DNA of 64,000 nucleotides from Mytilus edulis (taxonomy: Eukaryota; Mollusca; Bivalvia; Mytilida; Mytilidae), in assembly GCF_963676685.1 (NCBI RefSeq), contig NC_092357.1, positions 19,457,607 through 19,521,606 on the forward strand, read 5' to 3'. The notes under the pieces are model-generated. The model had not been told where the DNA came from. It worked only from the letters and a program-made list of their open reading frames with translations, and made no database searches. Both the position numbers and the translations under genes were made by a program. Below, piece after piece: positions 13,276-25,027 of the stretch. Each line of letters opens with the position of its first letter. Position 1 is the first letter of the stretch.

Positions 13276-13370
13276 TTACTTATGACTCGTTTCCACTGCT
13301 CCCGCTGATGTTGTTGCTGTCGATCTCCATCTTTAATGTGTCAGCACAGGAAGTAAAATACGGACCGTGG
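13276..13370 (-). other. Possible upstream leader exon with strong donor
   Basis: On the minus strand an ATG-containing stretch (MEIDSNNISGSSGNES then TAA) runs into a perfect gtaagt donor at about 13275. It lies 2.1 kb upstream of the integrase-core frame, which begins with a strong acceptor. The ATG frame stops at the donor, so if used this would be untranslated leader. The link is weak. Confidence 0.25.
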
Positions 13371-13400
13371 GAATCTGACCGTGAGAACGAATAAAGTTAA

Positions 13401-13705
13401 CATCAAATAAGCAAGTTGACTTAATTAATCAACAAGTCGACTTCTTATTTTATGTCATTTACATTTATATTAGCAAGTCGACATTGTAATAAAAACTTTA
13501 TCTACATCATTCCGACAAGTTGACTTCAACATGATGATTTAATATCAAATAAACAAGTTGTCGACTTAATCAATTAATAAGTTGAATTCAACGTGTCGAC
13601 TTCTTATTACTATGCCATTATATTTATATCAGCAAGTCGACATTGTAAAACAATTTTTCTACATCATTCCGACAACTTGACTTCAACTTGATGATAAGAT
13701 TCCAG
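13401..13705. repeat. Tandem pair of about 145 bp rich in AAGTCGACTT
   Basis: Unit 1 at 13401-13542 and unit 2 at 13543-13705 share ATCAAATAA.CAAGTTG, AAGTCGACTTCTTATT, AGCAAGTCGACATTGTAA and ACATCATTCCGACAA.TTGAC. Several copies of the near-palindrome AAGT(C/T)GACTT occur per unit. Confidence 0.65.
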
Positions 13706-13799
13706 CTTATAACACACAACTTGACTAATAATTCCGACTTATTAGCAACAAAATAACTTTACAAGGGGTGTACCATATGCGCTTCCATAGTTCTCAGCT

Positions 13800-14345
13800 C
13801 AACTTGTTGACATAAATAAGTGGTAAAGTTGCATTATATTCAACCTTGTGAACTTGATTGTGTTTACTTGTTTAGTTATTTCCTAAACTTTCCGACTTTC
13901 AGATAGTGTACTTGGTAACTTCTTCTGAACAAGTAGACTTTGACAAAGTGAACAAAAAGTATAGGTTCGCCTTATGTACATGGTCTTTGTTCACTTGTAA
14001 CATACAACTAGTCTGATAGTAGCATTGCAACACATCTTGTTTACTTCATTTTGTGTACTTGTTTAGTTGTTTTCTAAACTTTCCGACTTTCCGAAAGGGC
14101 ACTTGTTATCTTCTTCTGAACAAGTTTATATTATCAAAGTGAACAAAATGTTTATTCTCATCTTGTGGTGTTGTTTTTATTGACTTTCCAAGGTAATAAT
14201 GTTTACTTGTCGAGTTGTTTCTCACCTTTCTCATTTACTGAAAGTATACTTGTATTGTTTGTATCTAACTAAGTAAACTTTTCACAAATGCACTTGCTTT
14301 GGAAATATTGAAAGTTTACTTGTTGAAAGTCAACTTGGTCTGACA
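13800..14345. repeat. Diverged tandem block rich in ACTTG/CAAGT
   Basis: TACTTGTTTAGTT, CTAAACTTTCCGACTTTC, CTTCTTCTGAACAAGT and CAAAGTGAACAAAA occur at 13861-13960 and again at 14053-14150, with a third worn copy at 14201-14300. Confidence 0.6.
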
Positions 14346-14981
14346 TCTTATGTCAGGTTCTTGGTACGTTAAGCACGTGGTCTCAGTGGATATTTTGCGT
14401 ACAACTCTTTCCTGTCTGGAAGCATGGCAAATAATTAAATTTTAAAATTTCAGGCGATAACTAGGTTATATTGCTAAAATATGTAATCAAGTATAAATTG
14501 AAGACAACGTTTAAACCTACGAGGGCGTTTATACGTGTGCATGCAAAACATATTTATTGGGAGAGGGGTCTAAATACAATACAACCAACATTTTCCAAAA
14601 GATTAAAAAGTGAAAGAATATATTTTAACAAAACGCATTTGACTAGCAGTTCGAACAACTGATGTTCTTTAACACTGCTGACTGACATGGTTAATGCAAA
14701 ATAATACAGATCATCCAATGGAACAAAATCGATCTTAATAATTAATCTAATACCAAACAGAAAACAATAACGTGCGGAAAATATGGTATTTTCCGCAAAT
14801 ATAATGTGCAAAAGTTTGGTACACAATATATGGTTTCGACAAATAATGTCTCTTTGAGTGATGTTAGAAATCAAAACGGTAATTGAAAGACCATGTAATT
14901 TAATTTGGGGTCGAAATAGGATGAACATATATATATGTATAGTCATTTTTAGATAGAAATTCAAATTACAGTATATCCATT

Positions 14982-15710
14982 TTAAAATAAGATGTGGCAC
15001 ATTGCCAATGAGACATCTCTCCATCCAAGACCCACGATAGTACGAATGTAGGACAAAAAGTCAGACAAAAAGTCACAATTCAATGTTGAGATTTTTTTCT
15101 TTGAACAAGAAAACAAAAAATGTGCTTGAACTATTATACACAATGCAACTTAGTTATTCAAATGTATTCAATAAATATTACAAATTATCAAATATTATGA
15201 AAACAAAATGTTAAGGTGGCTTGGTACTTAAATCGCTTCATTGTGCCAAGAAATGTATCTTTTGAATGATAAAGATTTAATATTTGTCATTTATCTAGAC
15301 TTGTGAACAATTTCCTAGACGAAAATGAATATATTCTGACTCTTTGACCTATCAAGTATGTGACTTTATGTCCTGTGACTTTTGTCCTGTGACTTTTTGT
15401 CATGTGACTTTCTGTCCGTTTACCAATAGAAATATATTAGCAACTATAGGTCACAGTGCGGCTTTCAACATGGAGCCATGACTCGCTCGGCAAAATAAAC
15501 TATACATGACTGCATTTGATTAGTGTAAAACATTCAGACGTGAGAAACCAACAGCCAGATTTATTTAAAACAAAATAAACAAAAATAAATAAAACACACA
15601 ATAATAATCGACAGCCACTAAAATTACAGGCTCCTGACTTTTGGACTGGCACATTTAGTAGATATGAAGCGAGGCTAAAATTATTTGCTGGATCCAAACC
15701 CTAAATGTAA
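14982..15710 (-). repeat. R1 copy split by a nested MITE
   Basis: The reverse R1 sequence at 14982-15048 is interrupted by the element at 15051-15417 and resumes at about 15425 (AGCAACTATAGGTCACAGTG) to 15710. Confidence 0.65.
15051..15417. mobile_element. MITE with GGACAAAAAGTCA termini, nested in R1
   Basis: Left end GGACAAAAAGTCAGACAAAA; the right end has three head-to-tail copies of the inverse (TGTGACTTTTTGTC). About 367 bp, inserted in an R1 copy. Confidence 0.65.
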
Positions 15711-15743
15711 CCTGTGACAGTGTTGCATCACAAAAAGAACAAA

Positions 15744-16025
15744 TTTAAGGTGGTACCTAACACTACGGGTAGATAACTATGTAAAATCAGCTAAACGTTT
15801 TAATCACATTGTATTGTAAAGGAAATATTAAGCTTCTCAATGATCAAAATAAGTGGTTTTCAACTGCTATATAACCAACCAATTTTTTCCGAGAAAGTTA
15901 TTGGTTCAATTTTTTTGAAATTTTTATATTTTTTTCGAAGGGTCATAGTAAATATTTTGTCAAAATTTTATAAAAATTAAACGAGCCAAACTAATTTTAG
16001 TCAAGATGTTGGGTACCACCTTAAA
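15744..16025. mobile_element. MITE with TTTAAGGTGGTACC termini
   Basis: TTTAAGGTGGTACCTAACA at the left and its near-inverse TGTTGGGTACCACCTTAAA at the right; about 282 bp. Related single ends are seen near 15215 and 58972. Confidence 0.75.
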
Positions 16026-16029
16026 CATA

Positions 16030-17385
16030 CTCTTTTAAGATAGGTTTAACTCATAACACCTGTACCATGTAACATCATAGACATATACAACATAGTATAT
16101 GTCTCTGGTAACATAAAGTAAGCAACCAACGAATAAACAGGTATAATGACGCAAATAAACATAAAAGATATCATTTCAAGTATAAATGTCCCAAAATGAG
16201 AATTGAGACAAACAAATTTTAAAAAAGATAGGCTTTTGGCTTTTTTGAAAAATATAAACGTATAAAATACAGGCATAGCTGACGTCAACGATTTTGTTTG
16301 AAATAAGTTCATAAGGTGACCATGCATGAATCCGTGACTAATTAGGACAGGGGCATAAATATATGCAGCGGGTTTAAACTTTTTGACGGGCGCGTCAACC
16401 TTCAACTTAACGCGAGACAGTAGTATAGCTGTTCGTCCCTAATTCCTAAACGGTAAGAACCACAATAATTGAAGTGTATCAAAATGATTAATCCCCATTG
16501 AAATTTGCTTTATAGATTTGTATTTCTTTTCAATTTAGGATTTCATGCAATTGCGCTATAAACCATGAGGTTGCGCAATGACGTGCTGCTACGCAATACT
16601 GAGTTAATCATTTTTCATAATGATCATTACAAATTGATGAAATTCATATTTATTTACCTTATTATGAGAGTTGAATGTCATTTTAGTTTATTGTGAAAAG
16701 TTGAAAGGTATCCATATCAGATATGATTTGAACTATATATCCAAGACTGCCCATTGCATGTTATGCGGATGAAATAAATTAAAAAAAATGTATTTTCCTT
16801 TATTTGAGCCACTTCTATCGATTTGATGAGGTTAACACTTATCGAATGGTTTACTGATGTAAATAGCTTCATTTTTCTATGCGAACACGTACTGACAAAC
16901 AATCAGATTTTGTGCTGTACTTCAAAATTATCCACTTGGTACCAAGATTGATCGTCTTTCATCGCCCCTCTGGTCAAATATTGAACTGTGCTCTACTATT
17001 TTTCCAAATGAATTTTTAGATTATGCCACTGTGGTATTACATTCTCTGAAATTTCCTAACCAGTTGCTTTTTTTAATAAAAAAAAAAAAAGTCAATACGT
17101 GAACTTTAGAACTTTTTTTTATGCTAATTCCTATTTCAACTGAATTGTAAATTATATCTCAATATTTTCATTACCATGTGTTTTGAGAATATTTTTTTCT
17201 GTTTATTGTAAATCAGGACAATTATGACATGTTGAGAGGGGTGTTACACGTAAAGTAGGGAGATAAGGAATGTTTTTCTTTTAAAAGTTCTTTCTGGATT
17301 GTGTTACAAATGTAGAATTCATTTTTACCAGCCAACTACTACCAATGTATGAAACATCTCAATCCGAGTAACAATTTATAAAACT
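16030..17385. other. No gene seen
   Basis: The longest minus-strand frame (16046-16405) has no family features and no splice context. Otherwise AT-rich. Confidence 0.4.
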
Positions 17386-17387
17386 GT

Positions 17388-17645
17388 AAACCATTATAGG
17401 TCAAGGTACGGCCTTCAACACGGAGCCTTGGCTCTCACCGAACAGCAAGCTATAAAGAGTCCCAAAAATTACTAGTGAAAACAACTCAAATGGGAAAAAC
17501 GGGATGATCTATATAAAAACGAGAAACACGTATATGAACTACATGAACAGACAGCAACCGCTGTACATCAGATTCCTGACTTAGGACAGGTGACAACATT
17601 TGCAGCGGGATTAAACGTTTTAATAGTACCAAACCTTTTCTGAAA
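17388..17645 (-). repeat. R1 subfamily b, reverse
   Basis: Contains GGTACGGCCTTCAACACGGA and GCAGCGGGATTAAACGTTTT in reverse sense. Confidence 0.7.
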
Positions 17646-18039
17646 CAATAGTATAACATCACAACATAGAGAGACACACTATCAAATATCAATTGGAAGG
17701 CTTAACTCAATAAAAAACGCAAATTAACACACGATGAATTATTATACTTAATATACCTGTCCAAATCCGGAGTTCTTTGTGTTTTGACTATTATCGTGTC
17801 TGTTTTTCGTTGTTGTTTGGGTATTATTTGATGCTTTCTTTCCAGTTGAAATTATCTGAGACATTTATTAGTAAGACAGACAGATGCAGATATGTGCATG
17901 ATGGTGAAAATATACCACAAATGGAGGAGACGCTCGGGCCTATAATTTGTATTACTTCCATTAAACTAAAATTTATCTAAACGGCTAAATTATTAAATAT
18001 AAGCAAATATAGGTAAAAGTACCGTTTTTTTGGTTTTTT

Positions 18040-18725
18040 TTCGAGCTTGCACCTTTTGTCGCTTAAAGCTCGACATAGGGAAAGTGATTCGTCGTCGGCG
18101 GCTGCTACGGCGGCGGAGGTGTTATCTAACTACTTAAAAAAAAATTTATTTTTCAGAAGGTGGAAGATCTGATGGCTTCATACCTTGTATATAGATGCCT
18201 TATGTAACGAAAATTCCTATAAGGTGTACATGTCCAGTTGGCAGGTATCATCTGACCTTGACCTCATTTTCATGGTTATGTGGTTATAGTTAATTTTTGT
18301 GTTTTTGGTCTGTTGTTATTATACTATATGCAATAGGTCTACTGTATTTGGTGGATAGAATTATTGTAAGGTGTACATGTCTAGCTGACAGGTGTCATCT
18401 TACCTTGACCCCATTTTTAATGGTTCAGAGGTCAAAGTTAAGTTTTTTAGCTTTGGTCTCTTTGTCTAATACTATATGCAATAGGTCATCTATATTTTGT
18501 GTATGGAAATATTTTATGATTTATATGTCAGTCGCACAGGTTTTATTTGACCATGACCTCATTTTCACGGTTCATTTCTAAGTGTTAAGTATTTGTGTTT
18601 TGGTCTGATTTTTCTTAATTTATAAGCAATATATCAACCTCATTTGTTGTATGGAAAAAAAATTCAGCTGTACATGTCAATTCAGCATGGTTCATGTGAC
18701 CTTGACCTCATTTTCATTGTTCATT
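18040..18725. repeat. Tandem repeat, 148-bp period, 4 copies
   Basis: GACCTTGACCTCATTTTCA-type strings fall at about 18253, 18400, 18548 and 18697. The other unit markers are ACATGTC.A and ATATGCAATAGGTC. The lead segment at 18040-18130 is CGG-rich (CGTCGTCGGCGGCTGCTACG). Confidence 0.7.
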
Positions 18726-18809
18726 GTTCAATGTTTAGTTTCGTTGGTTAATGTTGAGTTTATGTGACAGTTGTAATAAAGGTTTATATTTAGGACTATC
18801 AACATAGTA

Positions 18810-19175
18810 TCAATGATTAGTAAAGAGGGCGAGACATTTCAGCGTGTGCACTCTTGTATGATAATAAAGATTGTGAATAAGTTTCATAATATTTGGTTGA
18901 AGCAAACTAAAATTAGAGAACGGAACAACAGATTTAGCAATTTTTGCGCATAACCCAGAAACGGTAAAAGTGACACTTCCCAATTTCAAACTTGATCTGT
19001 GTTTTATGGTAAAAAGCATTGTGTATGAGTTTCTTAACTTCTTGTCGAAGCAAACTAAAGATAAAAGAACGGAAACGAGACATTAATTTATTTTAAAGTT
19101 TATAAAGGGGCATAACTCGGGAACGTTAAAAGTGGCAATCCCCAATTTCGAACTTGATCTGTGGACGTAATAGGT
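18810..19175. repeat. Tandem repeat, about 170 bp, 2 copies
   Basis: GAAGCAAACTAAA, AGAACGGAA, GCATAAC.C.G.AACG.TAAAAGTG and CCCAATTTC.AACTTGATCTG each occur twice. Confidence 0.6.
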
Positions 19176-19714
19176 CTGACATATAAAGATGAAGTTTTAA
19201 ATATGTAGATATATTGGAATGTGAAGTACTCCTTTTTTTTTCTTTTTTCAGTGCACAATTTGTTGAATCTTTTTGACAGACATCATTTTTTTCTATTTTT
19301 GGGACTACAGCAGATTGTTTCATAGGTTTTGAAGTTAACTTACACATTCAGGGACTTCACGATCCGATACCAGATAAGTTCAAAAGTCAGTGGCATCATA
19401 TTGTGTTTGAAATTCCCTTCGGGCTTAGCAACAAGAGAGTACAAGATACTAAATATTTTGTCCTAGAACTCTTCTTACACATTAAGCGAATCAAAGGTTT
19501 AAGTTGGGCATTACAATAGCAATTTAAAATTTGCCTATACAGTTTCAGCATTTAAAAAAAAAACTTAATCCCAGGAAGGGACAAATAAATATTTTGGAAG
19601 AGTCTTACTTATTATTATTTGTTAGTCTTGTACCTTTATAAATGTTGGTTCATTTCTATGTTTCAAAGCGTACAGTAGTGTTCATTTTTCTTAGCTATAT
19701 TTGTAGTATAATAC

Positions 19715-19860
19715 ATGATTATTGAGGAGCAAGCACAAGCCCGCTTCTGGTTTCGGGATTTCTCGTTGCATTGAAGACCATTGACAGCCTGGGCTTTTTT
19801 CTGCTCTTTGGTTGACTTGTTGACCCCGTTTTCATTTTCTATTCTATTATTAATTTGGGG
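19715..19860 (+). repeat. Family 2 related tail fragment
   Basis: Contains CGGGATTTCTCGTTGCATTG and GGTTGACTTGTTGACCCCGT, matching the last part of the family 2 tail. It lies directly before a fuller copy. Confidence 0.5.
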
Positions 19861-19884
19861 AAATAATCAATGATCCATACTAAC

Positions 19885-20815
19885 AGACATAACTAGTCAA
19901 AACATTTACTAAATTTTATCATCGATATAAGGAATTAATTCCTAAATATAATTCAACATGTAGACATCTTATTCGTTCAGGTATTTCACATCCAATCTTT
20001 TATCGTAATATTCTTTACAAAGCACAAAAATATCAGTATTCACCTCGAAAGCTTACAAAACCTTTAAACATACTTATTAAGAAGGGATATAGTTACGATA
20101 CTGTTGTCAGGTTGTTAAAGATTGCATATGTTGGCTTTAATATTGATTCACTTATAGCGTCTTTGCATCGGAACTAAACACATTTATTTAAAAAACAGTT
20201 GTTGGCATGCCACGGGTTATGTTCTTTTCATATATTTTATGATAGTATAATACTAAGCCCTAACGGGAGGGATTAAGCCTGATATTCATAAGATGTAGAC
20301 ATGATCTTTCAATCAGTTTAATTGAGGTCTGGAGCTGGCATGTCAGTTACTAGTAACTGCTAGTAGTGTGTTGTTATTTATGTGTTATTGTCATTCTATT
20401 TATTTTCTTTTATTACATCTTCTGACATCGGACTCTGACTTCTCTTGAACTGAATTATAATGTGCGTATTGTTATGCTTTTACTTTTCTACATTGGCTAA
20501 AGGTATAATGGGAGGGTTGAGATCTCATAAACATGTTTAACCCCGCCGCATTTTGCGCCTGTCCAAAGTCAGAAGCCTCTGGTCTTTGAAAGTCTTGTAT
20601 GATTTTTAATTTTAGTTTCTTGTGTATAATTCGGAGTTTAGTATGACGTCCATTATCACTTAACTGGTATACATATTTTTTGAGGGGCCAGCTGAAGGAC
20701 GCCTCTGGGTGCGGGAGTTTTCGCTACATTGACGACCCATAGGTGTCCTTCGGCTGTTGTCTGCTATATGGTCGGGTTGTTGTCGCTTTGACACATTCCC
20801 CATTTCCTTTTTTGA
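19885..20815 (+). repeat. Retroelement ORF end plus 3' tail, family 2 copy 1
   Basis: Begins with a decayed coding end (HRY..., GISHP, LIKKGY, stop near 20178) and continues through CCCCGCCGCATTTTGCGCCT to the end TTTGACACATTCCCCATTTC. It is about 930 bp and aligns along its length with 49465-50395. The coding end looks like the C terminus of a reverse-transcriptase ORF, but the RT core itself is absent, so the class is uncertain. Confidence 0.7.
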
Positions 20816-20819
20816 TTTA

Positions 20820-22350
20820 ATTTTTAAGCCAGTAATTGGATTTATTTGTCTTTATTTTTTATAAATTAAGGTGTCAGTAGGCTACCAATATTTACGTCTC
20901 TTAAATTAATCCAGAACAGACAAAATTCACATGCTACATCTTGTGTATTTCCGGAGGCGGACTTTGTAATATCTTTTGCGATATTTGTTTGTTTATTATG
21001 AAGCACCTTGCATATAATTGATAATCTTTGTGAAATTTCAACATTCATTCAAGTCAAAAGGCATGATATACATTGACTATTTGTATGCACTCTATGGCTT
21101 TGTTTAAAATCAGAAGTTCGTCCTCATCTTTAGAAGTTAGTTCGGTATGGACCCGAACCCGAACTTTTAGTCAATATATTTTTGAAAGATAATGAATGTT
21201 GCAAGTGGGTGGAAAGACAGATATGAAAAAATCCTTTCAAATAGAACAAAAGTGTAACATTTAGGCAAAATCAGTATTCAAGTCATATATATATCACACT
21301 GGAAAACACATTATGAGTTTGACTGTACCTCTGGTATCTTTCGTCTCTCTTTTATGATAAAAGATCTTTTTTTTTAAATCCGACGCATGCGCTTTATGTT
21401 GATGCTGCAAAAAGTCTATGGAAAAATGCCTGTTTTCATTGCATTGTCGTAGACAATCAAATTGTGTGCTATTGGGAGTCATAAAAGCATGCTTATTTAT
21501 TGTCTTATTAATGTTGTAATACGATCCTTGAATATTGTTTGTATTGGCGCAATTATCGATGTTGTCATCAACAAAGTAAAATATATCTAAATTTGTATTT
21601 TTTCGTATGTTTTCTTTTTGCAATGATTTAATACACATTCACGTGTATATTGAGATTAATTTCTTTGATATTACACATATAATACACATTTATTATAAGG
21701 TTAGATCCTTACTTTTCTACTGCCTGTCGACACTTTAATTTTGGTCTTGCACAAATCATGTCTTCTTTGTTAAAAACTAAATCCCTGGGATGAGTTTTTG
21801 TTGATTTTAGTCTCTGATACATGATTTGTTATTAGTAATTGTTTTTGGCTTTCAACTAGTAACTGCAGTTCTCTCAAATCGCACTTTCTTATTAATTTGA
21901 TCTTTTTACACAATTTCTATTTTATATTTGTTATTCATTGTTAATCTATGTTGTGTAATATCTCGTCATACTATTTTAATATCTACCAGCTTTGATAAAT
22001 ATTTAGTATCACAATAATTTTCAATTTTCCTCTCGTACCATTGTTTTTGTAAAATAAAAAAATATCTCCGTACTCCATGTACTTCGTACAACAAAATTAT
22101 TATAATTACCTGTGTACGTTGTTTTTTTTTTGACGCGATTTTGTCCAAAGGTATAGTGGTGTTTCTGATATATTTGACATCTCTTCCGCCCTTTGTTTCA
22201 TCTTTATATTTAATCATAGATGAAATGTATTCATTCAGTGTATGTTTACTTGTTTTTATTAACATGTGTTTTTGATTAAGTTAAGCCATTCCAAGATCTT
22301 TTATAGTCTGTATTTTGATATTCTAATTATACACCACTACTTCAGGTTAT
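20820..22350. other. No gene seen
   Basis: AT-rich with the short retroelement tail end at 21308. Frames at 21294-21638 and 21966-22265 show no family signature. Confidence 0.4.
21308..21358 (+). repeat. Short Penelope-like tail end
   Basis: Only the terminal TGAGTTTGACTGTACCTCTG and GTATCTTTCGTCTCTCTTTT remain. A reverse-oriented equivalent of similar size is at 2205-2250. Confidence 0.5.
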
Positions 22351-22354
22351 GGTG

Positions 22355-22655
22355 TTTTCTTGATATAGGGTTGCTGCTCACAAGGAAGCTATTAAACCAG
22401 GAGTTCCAAATGGTGAAGTTGAATCCTCTTCCCTTTCATGAATGTGATCTACTGACTTAGACTATTTACTAGATTTGTTATAATATAAGCAACACGATGG
22501 GGTTCGTGTTGCCTATTCTTTAGTTTTCTATGTTGTGTTGTGTTCTTTTGTTTGTTTGTTTGTCTTCTTTCATTTTTATCCAGGCATTGTCAGTTTCTTT
22601 TCGATTTGTGAGTTTGACTGTCCATCTGGTATCTTTCGCCCCTCTTTTGATGCCT
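22355..22655 (+). repeat. Penelope-like 3' end fragment
   Basis: Contains the last coding motif (LLTRKLLNQEFQMVKL) and the tail ending GGTATCTTTCGCCCCTCTTT. It is the same family as 43500-44920, and its coding end lacks the frameshift seen there. Confidence 0.75.
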
Positions 22656-22972
22656 ATTAAAACGTTCAAAGCCGCTGCATTGGTTTGAACGTCTTAAGTC
22701 AGGAACCTGTTATTCATTGGTTGTCGTTTGTTGATGTGGTTCATGAATATTTTTCGTTTTTCGTTTTTATGTATAGATTAGACCGCTGGTTTTCTGTTTG
22801 AATGGTTTAAAACTAGTCATTTTATGGGCCTTTATAGCTTGCTGCTCGGTGTGAGTCACGGCTGAGTGTTGCAGGTCGTACTTTGATCTATAATGGTTTA
22901 CATTTTACTAACGGTGACTAGGATGGACTGTTGTATCATTGCCCCTCGTACCACATCTACTAATATCTTTAT
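22656..22972 (+). repeat. R1 subfamily b next to a retroelement tail
   Basis: Forward copy starting right after the Penelope-like tail, ending GTACCACATCTACTAATATC. Confidence 0.65.
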
Positions 22973-22979
22973 ACTTTTC

Positions 22980-23800
22980 TGTTCTTGATGATTCATTGCA
23001 AAAAATGTTGATAAATTCTAATTTGAAATTGTAGTTCCGTATCGGCTTGTTAAATACAAATTGGTTGAAATGATGATTTCAAACTTCAATAGATGTTAAA
23101 GAATACATAGTTGTAAGCTAGTGAAAAAAAGAGGTAGCTCTTTAGTTGTTCATCAAAAACAAAATTTGGAAATTTTTAATATAAAATATCTACCATAATA
23201 TGACCGTTAGAAAAAAGTCATTTAGTAGTGAAAAGAAACGACAATAGAATTATGTCTTGTATTTTTGTTTAAAATAAATACACATTTATTTGTATTTTAA
23301 TTACAATTTTAATAAAAAAACATTTACAAAATCTTTTTTGTTATGTACATGCTGCAGTAAATGAAGAACGAATGTTGAACGTGAGTTTAATTTCGATACT
23401 ATGTCTGTACTATGCCTTGACACTGAATAAAGAAGACTAAATGCTTATCATCATTCTAAACAGAGTTTTTATTTCAAATATCTAAGCACACTTTCATGCA
23501 GAGCAGATTAAAAAGAATGTATATTATTTATTTACAAAACATAACATAAGTATGTGTAATGTGAATATTGACCTTCAGCGTATCTTGCTTAAGACATGTA
23601 AATCCAATGAAGGTCATAAATATACGAACATCAATCAGATTTTAATCCATTATTGAATAAATTTGAAACAAAAACAATTAACTGTACACTCAAAATGTTG
23701 TGTACTTTGTTCGAACAAACTACTTTTATTTTCTAGTAGATGAGGAAAGAGCATTGGACAAAGACAAAGATATATTTGAGGGACACACTAAATGAATATA
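22980..23800. other. No gene seen
   Basis: AT-rich, with no repeat shared elsewhere in the window. Confidence 0.4.
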
Positions 23801-23803
23801 TGA

Positions 23804-24602
23804 ATGTTCCGGACCATATTTGGACCATACGAGTATGGCCATGACCGTATGGGTATATACTAATATGGTCGGGGTAATTAATAAGTTTATACAGTTAATA
23901 CCCACTCTTCATTAGATATGACTCTTCTAGTTGTCACGTCATTAAAAAGACGATATCAAAGGTAATTTTATAATATTATAATGATAAAAAGATTAACTTA
24001 ATAAAAATAAGCAGTTTCATGCATTTGATGTTACTCACTAGTCATAACTATAGTAAACCCATTTTATATCTAATTATCGATTTTTTATAACGCTTGAATA
24101 GCAACATGTCGACTTGGGAAGGTATTTTCAAAAACGTCTAAAAAACCCGTTTTGGAATTATCAAGATCTTGTTATTACTGAACAAAGCTGTTAAGAAGGT
24201 TAACTTTTCACTAGAAAGCAAAAAGTGTAACTGCGATAGATCATGCCCAACCAAGACTAGCAAATGCAGAAAATTTATGGTACGGCGACTAGTACCGTGT
24301 GGAAATCATCCTACTTATAAATACAAGAATACAAGTAGCAATGAAAACTAACTATAGCATCAATATTTAATTTTAATGTAGCCTTTGAATTATAAAGTTT
24401 ATTGTATTATTGAAACGGTTCTAGTGCAAATTTGGAAAAGAATACCTTTATGGTCCAAATACTCACATGGTCCGGCCCGTTAATAACCAAACGAGTACAT
24501 ATACTTATATGGTCCGAACATATGCGTATACGCGTATACGCGTATACGCATATGGTCATGACCATACGCGTAGGGTTAAAATACTCATATGGTCCGGAAC
24601 AT
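23804..24602. mobile_element. 799-bp inverted-repeat element with CGTATACG palindrome
   Basis: The ends ATGTTCCGGACCATAT and ATATGGTCCGGAACAT are perfect 16-bp inverted repeats. Subterminal motifs (CCATACG, GTCATGACC) recur at both ends. Near the right end GCGTATAC is repeated as a palindromic run at 24524-24553. A 60-residue cysteine-rich frame at 24169-24351 may be a remnant of the parent element's protein. Confidence 0.65.
24169..24351 (+). pseudogene. Cysteine-rich remnant inside the 799-bp element
   Basis: Sixty residues with CNCDRSCPTKTSKC and a later PCGNHP, resembling the Cys-rich C-terminal tails found in some DNA-transposon proteins. There is no neighbouring coding sequence. It is probably the last piece of a deleted parental ORF; family unknown. 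Confidence 0.3.
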
Positions 24603-24816
24603 AAATATATAGAGACACACAAATTCAAAATTGAACCAATTTATCTCTATGGATATGATTTAAAGAACCTTCGCTGATAAATTATCTCTTCCTTGCATCA
24701 CGCAATAAAAAAAATACATCTATAAAAATATTTGAAATTTGATGACTTTTCATTACAACATCAGGAAAACGCTGTTGGTTTCAAACAGTTCTGTCCCATT
24801 AAGATCATCACGAATA

Positions 24817-25027
24817 CTACGTTGTTGAAATTCTAGAACTTCCGTTCACTGGTAGAAAGTAAGAATGACTTAGGTCTGAAGTTCTATACGTCGTCGTTAA
24901 ATATTGGTTGTGTTGATCTGCGGTTCTATGTGTTGGCGTTAAATAATTGCTATTGCGATATCGATGGTCTTGTGGTATGTCATAAACATGGCTCTGCCCT
25001 CTATTTCCATTAAATTCATTATAAACT
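24817..25027 (-). CDS. Gene A exon 11: tyrosine-rich cytoplasmic tail and stop
   Basis: A 211-nt terminal exon after acceptor catccttag, ending in TAG at 24819-24817. It encodes 69 residues with seven tyrosines at protein positions 684, 697, 705, 710, 724, 729 and 738. Three are in YxxP context (YDIP, YLTP, YFLP), a form recognised by SH2 domains of Crk-type adaptors; YNEF lies at 684. No strict ITIM (I/V/L/S-x-Y-x-x-I/V/L) is seen. The nearest minus-strand AATAAA (24403-24398) lies inside a neighbouring inverted-repeat element. Confidence 0.82.

Noticed and set aside
14554..15024. 156-codon minus-strand open frame
   Set aside because: No family motif. It crosses an R1 repeat and AT-rich DNA and has no splice context.
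24407..24677. Overlapping frames on both strands
   Set aside because: They are artefacts of the palindromic GCGTATAC and TGGTCATGACCA repeats, which read open in both directions.
24817..25027. ITIM or ITAM in the gene A tail
   Set aside because: Checked each tyrosine: none has both the required -2 and +3 residues, and no YxxL/I pair has ITAM spacing.
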